Shown piece by piece: positions 27,200-35,772 of a stretch of 59,454 nucleotides of DNA. A model generated the notes under the pieces. It saw only the letters and a list, made by a program, of their open reading frames with translations, ran no database searches and was not told the DNA's origin. The stretch spans positions 1 to 59,454 of the forward strand of contig CACZZZ010000015.1 of the NCBI GenBank assembly GCA_902785825.1, in the 5' to 3' direction. How positions within the stretch are numbered: the first letter of the stretch is position 1; each line of letters opens with the position of its first letter. Source of the DNA: an uncultured Bacteroidia bacterium. GTDB taxonomy: Bacteria > Bacteroidota > Bacteroidia > Bacteroidales > UBA932. Position numbers and translations under genes: made by a program.

Positions 27200-27985
27200 T
27201 TATTTCTGTTCTTTGCCTCCGAGAATCTGACGGACCTTGAGGGGTTCGTTGGTGGTTATGCAATCGACACCGAGGTCGATCATCTCCTTGATATTCTCCT
27301 CTTTGTCAACTGTCCAGACATTGACGCTCATTTTCCTGTCGTGGGCTTCCTTTACCCAGGTCGGATTCTTCTGGAAGACACCGTAGTGGTAGTCGATACC
27401 ATTCACGCCATTGGAGAGGACCTCTTCAGGAGTCTTGTTGCCACTCAGGAACTGGTTGGTGAAACCAGGGCAGAGGGCGGCGATCCTCTGGCAGATATTC
27501 CAGCTGAAGGAAATGAAAATCACTTTCTTGGGATCGTAAAGCCCATGCTTTTTCAGGGCGGCTACGCTCTGGTCAACCATGTAGTCCTCATGAGCCTTGT
27601 CGATCTGGGGCTTGAGCTCGAGCACCAGGACAGTGCCACCCTTTTCTCCCTGGGTCAGGTAGTCGTCGAGGGTAGGGAGTTTCTCACCGTTCTTGAGGCG
27701 ATAGTCCTTGAAATCAGCATAGTCGTGGGTCTGAATATTCACACCCTTGATGTCACGGTCGTGGTGGACGACAATCACGAGGTCGGAAGTCATGTGGACA
27801 TCGAACTCGCTGCCCCAGAGCTTGTTCTGCTGGGCTAACTCGAGGGATTTAATGGAGTTCTCGGCGTAACCGGCCTCTTCACAGTTCCAAAAGCCCCTGT
27901 GGGCGGTGATGGCGACTTTAGGCGCGCATGATGACGCCAGCGCTACTAAGGCGGCGACAGCCGCGATTTTAAAGGATCTTCTCAT
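27200..27985 (-). CDS. Glycerophosphodiester phosphodiesterase family lipoprotein
   Basis: A 261-residue GDPD TIM-barrel protein. The lipobox is ALASSCAPK. Active-site residues are visible in TAHRGFWN (first catalytic His), GSEFDVHMTSD (metal-binding Glu-x-Asp) and VVHHDRDIKG (second catalytic His). It would hydrolyse glycerophosphodiesters or related phosphodiesters in the envelope, releasing alcohol and glycerol-3-phosphate. It ends just before the shared terminator. Confidence 0.9.
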   Translation of the reverse strand: MRRSFKIAAVAALVALASSCAPKVAITAHRGFWNCEEAGYAENSIKSLELAQQNKLWGSEFDVHMTSDLVIVVHHDRDIKGVNIQTHDYADFKDYRLKNGEKLPTLDDYLTQGEKGGTVLVLELKPQIDKAHEDYMVDQSVAALKKHGLYDPKKVIFISFSWNICQRIAALCPGFTNQFLSGNKTPEEVLSNGVNGIDYHYGVFQKNPTWVKEAHDRKMSVNVWTVDKEENIKEMIDLGVDCITTNEPLKVRQILGGKEQK

Positions 27986-28016
27986 ATTGGGGAATTATTA
28001 AAAGTTTCAGTGTTTC

Positions 28017-29426
28017 TCACAAAGATAGTAATTTCTTGATGTATTCCTGTCTGTAATTATGGATATTCTCGTTCCACCATGCCCTGTATGGCTCCGGTAT
28101 GTTAGCTGACCAATGGTTGCGGTAGGGGCTGCTGATCACCTTGACTTCTCCGGCTACGCCATTCAGGCCTGAGAATACTTCTGATGGAGGGCAAGTGGTG
28201 TCCACAAGACCTATCTCTACGAGGAAACGGGCCTTTGATCCTCTCATTAGCACCGCCCCGTCGAAGTAGGGGGCCACTTTCCTCGCTCTCCGGGCGTTCT
28301 TGCTGGTAAGTCCTTCCGTATCGGCATCCAGCATTGAGGATGTCGGGGTGACGACCCCGTTATATTCCATGGGCCAGGGCCAGGCGTCATTCCTCCCCAG
28401 AAGGTAGCCGCCGTTGCCGATCATCGCCGGCACATTGATTAACACGTCCGTGACTCGGTCGTCAAGCCCGGCCAGAGCTACCGCTTGCGCCCCTCCTTGA
28501 CTCTCTCCGAGCAGGATGATGGTCTTACCGTCCCACGCCGGATCAGTGGTGATGTAGTCCAAAGCCCGGATCGCCCGGAGGATCATACCCCGGAAATAAT
28601 ACGAGTTCCTGGATGTGATCGGGCGGTAACTGTAGTTCTTCAATGGGCCGTTCTCGAGCGTTTTGTAATAATCGTCACCGGCATCATTCAACATTCCGTG
28701 CGCATTGAAATCGAAGGCTATGGCTCCTTCCAGCGCCAAATCAGCCGTGGCCTGGGCATGGGCCTTGCACCAGTCTCCGGCCACCCCGGCGGCATGAAGT
28801 TGGATTATTATCGGCAGTGACCTTGCCGGGGCGTTTTTCGGTCTCGCCACATAGCCCCTGACAGGAACCGTGTCCAAAGCGCTGACCTCGACATCAAAGC
28901 ATTCTATCCCATCACCCTTAATGGCGACAGGCTTTGAACTTACAGTCATCTTTTTCGCCCTGAGGCTGCGAATCTGGCGTCCCCAATATCGCTTTAAGTC
29001 CTTTGGAGGCCTAAAACCGGACTTGAAAGCTGATCCGTTGATGACGTAGCCAATCCTTATCGCGTCTTCGGAAGCGTCGAGGTTCATCGGATTCTTCTCC
29101 GGAAATGTCCCCTCGGGTCTGAACTCCAGCATGACGGCCACAGGCCCGGTCCGGACATCAGTGAACACTACCCGCTGGCTGGTGACAACCCCGATTTTCT
29201 CTCTGCGGGTCATTATCCCGTTCTCGAAAACGGCGACCTCAAGCGGGGTGGGATATTCCTGGACAGGATTAACGCTCACGATAACCGTGTCGCCCGAGGC
29301 GTATTGACCGTCAGGATGGTTGAGCCCGATTCTAAGGCTGGTCACTATCCCGGCCCCTTGGCAAGTGGCAAGCGACAGAAATAGCCCGATTATGGTAACA
29401 GTGATGATGTTGGAAGGATTACGCAT
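28017..29426 (-). CDS. Acetyl xylan esterase-like alpha/beta hydrolase (AXE1 domain), secreted
   Basis: A 469-residue secreted esterase. After a signal peptide (about 1-24) comes an N-terminal beta-sandwich of about 120 residues, then an AXE1/cephalosporin-deacetylase-type hydrolase. The nucleophile is S309 in LLGESQGGAQA; the acid and His are expected in GLVDTTCPPSEVF and SPYRNHWS. Likely role: removing acetyl groups from plant polysaccharides. I chose ATG 29426 over an in-frame TTG at 29432. A -7-like element (29430-29437, minus-strand TATATTTG) lies only four bases upstream of that ATG, so the mRNA may be leaderless. Confidence 0.85.
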   Translation of the reverse strand: MRNPSNIITVTIIGLFLSLATCQGAGIVTSLRIGLNHPDGQYASGDTVIVSVNPVQEYPTPLEVAVFENGIMTRREKIGVVTSQRVVFTDVRTGPVAVMLEFRPEGTFPEKNPMNLDASEDAIRIGYVINGSAFKSGFRPPKDLKRYWGRQIRSLRAKKMTVSSKPVAIKGDGIECFDVEVSALDTVPVRGYVARPKNAPARSLPIIIQLHAAGVAGDWCKAHAQATADLALEGAIAFDFNAHGMLNDAGDDYYKTLENGPLKNYSYRPITSRNSYYFRGMILRAIRALDYITTDPAWDGKTIILLGESQGGAQAVALAGLDDRVTDVLINVPAMIGNGGYLLGRNDAWPWPMEYNGVVTPTSSMLDADTEGLTSKNARRARKVAPYFDGAVLMRGSKARFLVEIGLVDTTCPPSEVFSGLNGVAGEVKVISSPYRNHWSANIPEPYRAWWNENIHNYRQEYIKKLLSL

Positions 29427-29429
29427 ATT

Positions 29430-29479
29430 CAAATATAGACATATTCTTGCTAATTTATCACCGGAATTGGTTATTTTTG
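29430..29479. promoter_or_regulatory. Divergent -7 elements for the esterase and pgi
   Basis: Minus-strand TATATTTG (29430-29437) faces the esterase gene, and plus-strand TATTTTTG (29472-29479) faces pgi about 40 bases before its ATG. Neither has an evident -33 TTG at standard spacing. Confidence 0.45.
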
Positions 29480-29519
29480 TAGGCTACAGTAATTTGGTAA
29501 TTATTATTTTTAAAAGAAT

Positions 29520-30869
29520 ATGGTTAAAGTTAATCTGGGAGGTTGCGACTCCTTTGTCAAAGACGCTGATTACAAGGTTTATGTCGGTAAAGCCCTTGAG
29601 GCTCTGGAGGTTCTGGAAAGTGGTACCGGAGAGGGGAATGATTTTATCGGATGGAGGCATCTTCCTTCCGAGACTCCTGAGGCTCTTGTCGCCGAGTGCG
29701 AGGCTGTCCGGGATTGTTGGAAAGAGAAGGGTGTTGACCTTGTGGTCGTGATCGGCATCGGAGGTTCCTATCTTGGAGCCCGTTGCGCCATCGAGGCCCT
29801 CTCACATAATTTCGCGAAGCAACTGTCTAAAAACCGGTCCCTGAGCGGAGCCGAAGGGCCAGAGGTCGTGTTCGCCGGAAACAACCTTTCCGAGGAATAT
29901 CTGGCTGAGCTGATGGATCTGGTGGCCGAGAGGAATGTCGCCACAGTCGTGATCTCAAAGTCCGGCACGACCACTGAGCCCGCTGTCGCTTTCAGAATCA
30001 TCAAAGAGCATATTGAGAAGACTTATAAGGATGCCGCAGAGAGGATCGTCGCTATTACCGACGCCAAGAAAGGTGCCCTCAAGACTCTCGCGACCCAGGA
30101 AGGATACAAGACATTTGTGGTCCCCGACAACGTCGGTGGCCGTTATTCAGTCCTAACTCCTGTCGGCTTGCTGCCGATCGTCCTCGCCGGATTCGACGTT
30201 CGCGAGATGCTCGCCGGAGCCAAGGAGATGGAGGAGGCTTGCGCTGTCAAATCAGGGGACAATCCTGCCGTCAAGTACGCCGCGATGAGAAATCTCCTTT
30301 ACTCCGAGCTCGGGAAGAAGGTTGAGATCCTGGTCGCTTATAATCCTAAGCTCCAGTATCTCGGCGAGTGGTGGAAACAGCTTTACGGTGAGTCCGAAGG
30401 GAAGGATCTCAAAGGAATATTCCCCGCTTCCGTCAACTTCACAACGGATCTTCATTCCATGGGCCAGTTCATCCAGGAGGGCGAGAGAATCATGTTCGAG
30501 ACCGTCGTTAATGTCGAGAAGAGCAACCGCTCAGTCGTCATAGGGAGCGATCCCCAGAACCTTGACCAGCTGAACTATCTCGCCGGACAGCATGTGGAGC
30601 ACTGCAACGCCATGGCCCAGCTCGGAACCAAGCTCGCCCATATCGACGGTGGCGTGCCCCAGCTTGAGGTCTCGATTGAGAATCTTTCGGCCTACAATCT
30701 CGGAGGACTGTTCCAGTTCTTTGAGTATGCCTGCGGAATCAGCGCTTATGTGCTGGGAATCAATCCTTTCAACCAGCCCGGTGTCGAGGCTTACAAGAAG
30801 AATATGTTCGCTCTTCTGGAGAAGCCCGGCTACGAGGAGCAGACCAAGGCCATCAAGGAAAGACTCTAA
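29520..30869 (+). CDS. pgi: Glucose-6-phosphate isomerase
   Basis: A 449-residue phosphosugar isomerase of the shorter bacterial type, interconverting glucose-6-phosphate and fructose-6-phosphate. Recognisable segments are VVIGIGGSYLGARCAIEAL (sugar-phosphate binding), ISKSGTTTEPAVAFR, VGGRYSVLTPVGLLP and the C-terminal INPFNQPGVEAYKKNMF. Cytoplasmic. It starts a three-gene sugar operon, with the GHMP kinase beginning three bases after its stop. Confidence 0.96.
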   Translation: MVKVNLGGCDSFVKDADYKVYVGKALEALEVLESGTGEGNDFIGWRHLPSETPEALVAECEAVRDCWKEKGVDLVVVIGIGGSYLGARCAIEALSHNFAKQLSKNRSLSGAEGPEVVFAGNNLSEEYLAELMDLVAERNVATVVISKSGTTTEPAVAFRIIKEHIEKTYKDAAERIVAITDAKKGALKTLATQEGYKTFVVPDNVGGRYSVLTPVGLLPIVLAGFDVREMLAGAKEMEEACAVKSGDNPAVKYAAMRNLLYSELGKKVEILVAYNPKLQYLGEWWKQLYGESEGKDLKGIFPASVNFTTDLHSMGQFIQEGERIMFETVVNVEKSNRSVVIGSDPQNLDQLNYLAGQHVEHCNAMAQLGTKLAHIDGGVPQLEVSIENLSAYNLGGLFQFFEYACGISAYVLGINPFNQPGVEAYKKNMFALLEKPGYEEQTKAIKERL

Positions 30870-30872
30870 GTT

Positions 30873-32045
30873 ATGCTTTGCCAGGATAAATTCCGCGAGA
30901 CCTACAAAAGGGAGCCGGAAGGGCTCTCCTTTTGCCCTTATCGTGTGTGTCCGCTCGGAGCCCATTCTGACCATCAGCTTGGTAAAGTGACGGGCTTCGC
31001 GATAGACAAGGGCATCCACATCGCTTATTCCCCCAAACAGAACGGAGTTATTGAGCTTGCCTCTCTGCAGTTCAGGAAAAGAGCACAGTGGCATGTCAGG
31101 GCGGTCCCAGAGGAGAAACAAGACGACTGGGCTGATTATCTCCGAGGCGCCACCAAGGAGCTTTATCAGGCTTATCCCTTGCGTATAGGCCTGAGCGGAG
31201 TGATTGAAGGCTCTTTGCCGATCGGCGGACTGTCGTCATCAGCCGCCGTGACGATATCCTTCATGAAAGCCTTGTGCCGCGTGAATGGACTCCATCTTGA
31301 GGATAAGGAGCTGATCACCATGGCCATGGCCGCCGAGAACAAATACGTGGGAGTGTCTTCCGGAAAGCTCGACCAGAGTTGCGAGGTGTATTCAAAGAAG
31401 GATCATCTCCTGTACCTTGACACCAAGGACGACAGTTACGAGCTCATCCCCGCGTCCCCGAAGATGAAACCTTATGACATCGCTATCTTTTTCAGCGGTG
31501 TCGAGAGGACTCTCGCCGGGAGCAAATTCAACATGAGGGTGGATGAGTGCCGTAGCGCCGCATATGCCCTGAAAGCATATTCCGGGATGGAATACGGGAA
31601 GTTCAAGGAGACTTATCTGCGGGATGTCCCTGTCGAGGTTTTCGAGCGTTTCAAGGACCGTTTGCCGGACACTTGGAGAAAGCGCGCGGAACACTGGTAC
31701 AGCGAGTATGACAGGGTCCAGAAAGGTGCTGAGGCCTGGAGAAGGGGAGACCTTGAGGAATACGGGAGGCTTAGTTTCGAGAGCGGCCGTTCCTCAATCG
31801 AGAGCTGGGAGACCGGTTCCCCCGAGCTTAAGAAGATATATGACATCATGACCAAGACCGACGGGATCTATGGCGGCCGTTTCAGCGGAGCTGGTTTCAA
31901 AGGCTGCTGCATGGCCTTGATCGATCCCTCCTTCAAGGAGAGCATATTCGAGAAAGTGGAGAAGGAATACCTGAATGAATTTCCTGAGCTAAAGGGACAT
32001 TATTCGGCGTACGTCTGCCATAGCGCTGACGGCGTGAAGATATAA
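30873..32045 (+). CDS. GHMP sugar kinase of the galactokinase/galacturonokinase group
   Basis: A 390-residue kinase. The family's substrate motif reads CPLGAHSDHQ (residues 26-35) rather than the galactokinase consensus in which Gly-Glu-His-Thr-Asp-Tyr follows the Asn-Leu-Ile. From memory, a CPLGAHxDHQ form is typical of plant-type galacturonokinases. The GHMP phosphate loop is LPIGGLSSSAA (115-125), and the C-terminal motif RFSGAGFKGCC is intact. So the acceptor may be galacturonate rather than galactose. It lies between pgi and a sugar-1-phosphate nucleotidyltransferase, which would activate the product. Usual automated annotation would be galactokinase. Confidence 0.82.
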   Translation: MLCQDKFRETYKREPEGLSFCPYRVCPLGAHSDHQLGKVTGFAIDKGIHIAYSPKQNGVIELASLQFRKRAQWHVRAVPEEKQDDWADYLRGATKELYQAYPLRIGLSGVIEGSLPIGGLSSSAAVTISFMKALCRVNGLHLEDKELITMAMAAENKYVGVSSGKLDQSCEVYSKKDHLLYLDTKDDSYELIPASPKMKPYDIAIFFSGVERTLAGSKFNMRVDECRSAAYALKAYSGMEYGKFKETYLRDVPVEVFERFKDRLPDTWRKRAEHWYSEYDRVQKGAEAWRRGDLEEYGRLSFESGRSSIESWETGSPELKKIYDIMTKTDGIYGGRFSGAGFKGCCMALIDPSFKESIFEKVEKEYLNEFPELKGHYSAYVCHSADGVKI

Positions 32046-32062
32046 ATATAACACTCCTGACC

Positions 32063-32803
32063 ATGAAGTGCCTTATTTTAGCGGCCGGTTATGCCACCAG
32101 GCTGCGTCCTTTGACAGACAATTTTCCCAAGCCTCTGCTTCCGGTGGGAGGAAAGCCAATCCTGGATTGGTTGGTAGAGGATATTGCCGCTACCGGCAAG
32201 GTGGATGGCTTTGTCGTCATCTCCAACCACAGGTTCGCCCCGATATTTGAGGAATGGGCAACCGCCCGTCCCGAAGACATCAAAGTCGTTGATGACGGGA
32301 CCTCCACCAACGAGACCCGCCTGGGGGCCGTGCGTGACATGTGGTTCGCGATAGACTCTCTCGGCTTGGACGAGGACCTTCTGGTGATCGCCGGTGACAA
32401 CCTCCTTGATTTCAGCCTTGGCTCTTTCATTGATTATTCTTTGAAGAAAGGAACCAGTTGTGTGTTAAGGTATTATGAGGAATCCACCGACATCTTGAAG
32501 AAAGGTGGGGTCATGGACGTGGATGAGAATGGCCGGATCCTTGGGATGGAGGAGAAACCGGCGGAGCCGAAAGCTCATTGGGCATGCCCTCCGTTCTACT
32601 ACTACACCCGTCAGGACGCTGCCCGTATTCCGGAAGCGATCGCTTCCGGATGCGGGATTGACGCTCCGGGAAGTCTCGTCGCCTGGCTATCATCAAAGGT
32701 CCCTGTCCATGCCATGGAGATGCCGGGCAAGCGCTTTGACATCGGGGACCTGAAGAGCTACGAGGCTGTCAAGGAAATATTCGACAATAATAAAACCAGC
32801 TGA
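32063..32803 (+). CDS. Sugar-1-phosphate nucleotidyltransferase
   Basis: A 246-residue nucleotidyltransferase with the signature AAGYATRLRPLTDNFPKPLLP at the N-terminus, IAGDNLL (metal-binding Asp) and GVMDVDENGRILGMEEKP. It transfers NMP to a sugar-1-phosphate to make an NDP-sugar; the base and sugar are not determined by sequence. Following the GHMP kinase by 17 bases, it could convert that kinase's product into a nucleotide sugar, a salvage route for a free hexose or uronic acid. Cytoplasmic. Confidence 0.88.
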   Translation: MKCLILAAGYATRLRPLTDNFPKPLLPVGGKPILDWLVEDIAATGKVDGFVVISNHRFAPIFEEWATARPEDIKVVDDGTSTNETRLGAVRDMWFAIDSLGLDEDLLVIAGDNLLDFSLGSFIDYSLKKGTSCVLRYYEESTDILKKGGVMDVDENGRILGMEEKPAEPKAHWACPPFYYYTRQDAARIPEAIASGCGIDAPGSLVAWLSSKVPVHAMEMPGKRFDIGDLKSYEAVKEIFDNNKTS

Positions 32804-32805
32804 AT

Positions 32806-34020
32806 ATGAACCGCTCACTTTACTTGATCGTGGGAATTGGGGCGATCGCGCTCATTTCCGCGTTTTTCGGATTCAGGCATAAGGATGCCGAAGCAGGAGC
32901 CCAAGACGACATCTATGTCTGCGCCTATGTGTGGCCATCCTGCCATGACGATCAACTTGCCCATAAGTGGCTCTGGGAAGAAGGGATAGGTGAGTGGGAA
33001 GTTATCAAAAAAGGAGACAAGCGTTTTCCTGAGCATTACCAACCTCGCCAGCCGCTTTGGGGCTACGAGTTGGACAACGATCCGGTCGTGGTGGAGAAAT
33101 GGATCCGGACCGCCCTTAAATATGGCGTGAATACCTTCATCTACGACTGGTACTGGTATAACGATCCGGATGGCTACAGCGGGCCTTATCTTGAGAGCGC
33201 CCTCAATGACGGCTTCCTGAAGGCCCCCAGTCATGAAAAGATGCATTTCTACATCATGTGGGCGAATCATGATGTGAAATACAATTACTGGAACTACCAC
33301 AAGTGGGGAGACAATGAGGAAAGGCTCTTTAACCCGGATGTGGACTGGGACCAGTTCAAGAAAGTGGTGGACCGGGTGATAAACCAGTATTTCAAACTCC
33401 CGGAATATGTCAAGATCGACGGCTGCCCGGTGCTGGGAATATTCTCGATAGAGAATTTTGTCCGCGGGCTCGGCTCACTTGATGAGGCGGCCAAGGCGAT
33501 GGAGTATTTCCGGTCTGAGGTCCGCAAGGCAGGTTTCCCGGATCTTCACCTGCAACAGATTCAAGGCGGGGGCGGCAGGATGAGTGAGGAGAGGATTGAG
33601 TACATGAGAAAGAACATCAAGGCTTTGGGAATAGACAGCGAGGCTCTTTATAACATGGGAGGTTTCAATCCGGACTACCTTGTCCATGGCGCTGAAGCCG
33701 TGGAGATCCGTGAGCAAATGGACGAAGTGTTTGATATTCCGGTGTTTCCGTGCGTCTCAATAGGTTGGGACGACACCCCTCGCTTTCCTGCCAAAGGCCC
33801 GGATCACGTGACTCGCTTCCACAACACCCCGCAGTCCTTCGCCACTTTCCTCGCCAAGGCCAAGGAATATGTCGAAGCCCATCCCGACCAACCTCGGTTC
33901 ATGATGATAAATGCCTGGAATGAGTGGGTCGAGGGAAGTTACCTGCTTCCTGACCGCTTGAACGGGTTCGGATACCTTGAGGCGGTCAGGGATGTCTTGA
34001 ATGGTAAGTATGACAATTAG
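32806..34020 (+). CDS. GH99-like (WbsX-type) domain protein with N-terminal anchor
   Basis: A 404-residue protein with an N-terminal hydrophobic segment (about 5-21), then a barrel domain matching GH99-like/WbsX proteins: YVCAYVWPSCHDD, YGVNTFIYDWYWYNDP, HFYIMWANHDV, and the end segment FMMINAWNEWVEGSYLLPD. GH99 enzymes are endo-alpha-mannosidases; WbsX-type members occur in polysaccharide loci and in Bacteroidota glycan clusters with other specificities. It begins two bases after the nucleotidyltransferase stop, so it is co-transcribed. Substrate unknown. Confidence 0.82.
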   Translation: MNRSLYLIVGIGAIALISAFFGFRHKDAEAGAQDDIYVCAYVWPSCHDDQLAHKWLWEEGIGEWEVIKKGDKRFPEHYQPRQPLWGYELDNDPVVVEKWIRTALKYGVNTFIYDWYWYNDPDGYSGPYLESALNDGFLKAPSHEKMHFYIMWANHDVKYNYWNYHKWGDNEERLFNPDVDWDQFKKVVDRVINQYFKLPEYVKIDGCPVLGIFSIENFVRGLGSLDEAAKAMEYFRSEVRKAGFPDLHLQQIQGGGGRMSEERIEYMRKNIKALGIDSEALYNMGGFNPDYLVHGAEAVEIREQMDEVFDIPVFPCVSIGWDDTPRFPAKGPDHVTRFHNTPQSFATFLAKAKEYVEAHPDQPRFMMINAWNEWVEGSYLLPDRLNGFGYLEAVRDVLNGKYDN

Positions 34021-34035
34021 AACCGGATATGACCT

Positions 34036-35748
34036 ATGAAAAGAATCTTACTTGTATTGTTAGCTCTATCGATCTCTGTTTCCGGCGCTTTTGCCCAGAA
34101 GCAGGTGGTCCGCGACGTTGACATAACCCTCCACTTGTCGGACAAGGGTTCTGTCACTTTCGACGAGATGTGGGACATAAATACGGGTTCCAACATCACT
34201 GAATGGTACCTTGTCCGGGAGAATCTCGGGGATATCATTATCCCGAACCTGACTGTCCTCGACGGTGAGACAGGGGCGAGTTTTGAGGATGTCGGCGAGT
34301 GGGATGTCAACCGTTCCCTGGAGGAAAAAGCGGGCAAGTCCGGAATCGTGCATAAAGATAACGGTGTCGAGCTCTGCTGGGGAATAGCTCCAAGGGGTGA
34401 TCGTAAGTTTTACGCTTTCTATAGCATGATCAAGGCGATGAAGTCGCTGAACGACTACGACATGCTGCACCTGCAGGTAGTGTCTCCCGGATTGAGTTCT
34501 CCGCCGCAGCATGTCAGGATCACAGTGATGTCGAAAGATTTCCAGCTCGACACCACCAACACCCGGGCCTGGGGTTTCGGCTTCGAGGGAACCACGACTT
34601 TCACCGACAGTACGGTTGTGTTCGAGTCCTCCAAGCCTTTCAGGACAGATGATTCGGCAATCATCTTGCTGCGTTTCAACAAAGGAATGTTCCAGCCTCT
34701 GAGCGTTCAGGAAAGGGATTTCCAGGAGGCCTTGGACATCGCCCTGGAAGGGGCGAAGTTCGCGGATGATCCTGAGGAAGAGAATCCTTTCGCTGGAGCG
34801 ATGGCGGGGCTCATGATTGTTTTGTTACTGTTTTTTGCCTTTGTCAGACCGATCATCAAGATATTTAAGGGATCCCGGACCAAAGTTACCAATCGTGACA
34901 AGAAAAAACTGCTCGGCGTGGCTCCCGACAAGGTGGATTGGTACAGGGACATTCCGATGGACGGGGATCTTCAGATGGCCGACTATGTCTTGAGACGGCT
35001 CGGTGAGAGAGGCTCCGCGAATAACCTCCCTCTGGCCGAGATCCTCAGGATGATCTACAAGGGCAACCTCGCTGTCACCAGTGAGCTAAACGGACCGGTG
35101 AACATCTCTTTTGCCAGCCGGGATGGCCTGTCTGAAGTCAGCAAGGATTTCTACAATATGTTACATGAGGCCTCCGGATCCGACAATATCCTTCAGGACA
35201 AGGAGTTCTCCAAGTGGGCCTCCAGTCATGAATCACGGGTTTACCAATGGTCCGAGACTTCCCGCACGAATGGTCTGGCAAAGTTCAGGGCCCAACGGTA
35301 TTTGCGTAATGAGAAGTTTTCGAGTGAAGGACAGGCGGAGGCCCGGAAGCTTATGGGACTGAGGACGTTCCTCAATGAGTTCACACTTCTGAATCAGCAT
35401 GAGACTATCGAGGCTAATCTCTGGAAGGAATATATGGTCTATGCGGCCCTTTTCGGGATAGCGGACAAGGTCGCGAAACAACTGAAGGACATTGATCCGA
35501 AGTTCTTTGAGAAGACCTTCAGTTATGATTATCGGACATTCTCTTCCGTTCTCTCCAGCAGCCAGTCCATTTCAAGGGCTTTGGGTAACGCTATCACCAG
35601 CGCCTCACGGCCGGTTTATTATTCCTCGGGCGGCAGTTTCTCCAGCAGCAGTTACTCCGGCCGCAGCAGGAGCGGAGGCGGCGGCTACACATCCAGAAGC
35701 GGTGGCAGGGGCTACAGCGGTGGCGGCCGAGGTGGTGGCGGAAGATAG
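34036..35748 (+). CDS. DUF2207 membrane protein with glycine/serine-rich tail
   Basis: A 570-residue protein. It has a signal peptide (about 1-20), an extracytoplasmic DUF2207 beta-domain (about 25-250, with ITEWYLVRENLG), a transmembrane segment (about 256-276), and a cytoplasmic region with a winged-helix-like segment (DYVLRRLGERGSANNLPLAEILRMIYKG). The C-terminal 40 residues are low-complexity Gly/Ser/Arg (SRSGGGGYTSRSGGRGYSGG), as is usual in DUF2207 proteins. The function of the family is unknown. Confidence 0.85.
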   Translation: MKRILLVLLALSISVSGAFAQKQVVRDVDITLHLSDKGSVTFDEMWDINTGSNITEWYLVRENLGDIIIPNLTVLDGETGASFEDVGEWDVNRSLEEKAGKSGIVHKDNGVELCWGIAPRGDRKFYAFYSMIKAMKSLNDYDMLHLQVVSPGLSSPPQHVRITVMSKDFQLDTTNTRAWGFGFEGTTTFTDSTVVFESSKPFRTDDSAIILLRFNKGMFQPLSVQERDFQEALDIALEGAKFADDPEEENPFAGAMAGLMIVLLLFFAFVRPIIKIFKGSRTKVTNRDKKKLLGVAPDKVDWYRDIPMDGDLQMADYVLRRLGERGSANNLPLAEILRMIYKGNLAVTSELNGPVNISFASRDGLSEVSKDFYNMLHEASGSDNILQDKEFSKWASSHESRVYQWSETSRTNGLAKFRAQRYLRNEKFSSEGQAEARKLMGLRTFLNEFTLLNQHETIEANLWKEYMVYAALFGIADKVAKQLKDIDPKFFEKTFSYDYRTFSSVLSSSQSISRALGNAITSASRPVYYSSGGSFSSSSYSGRSRSGGGGYTSRSGGRGYSGGGRGGGGR

Positions 35749-35772
35749 TATATTCTTTAACTTTAATTTATT

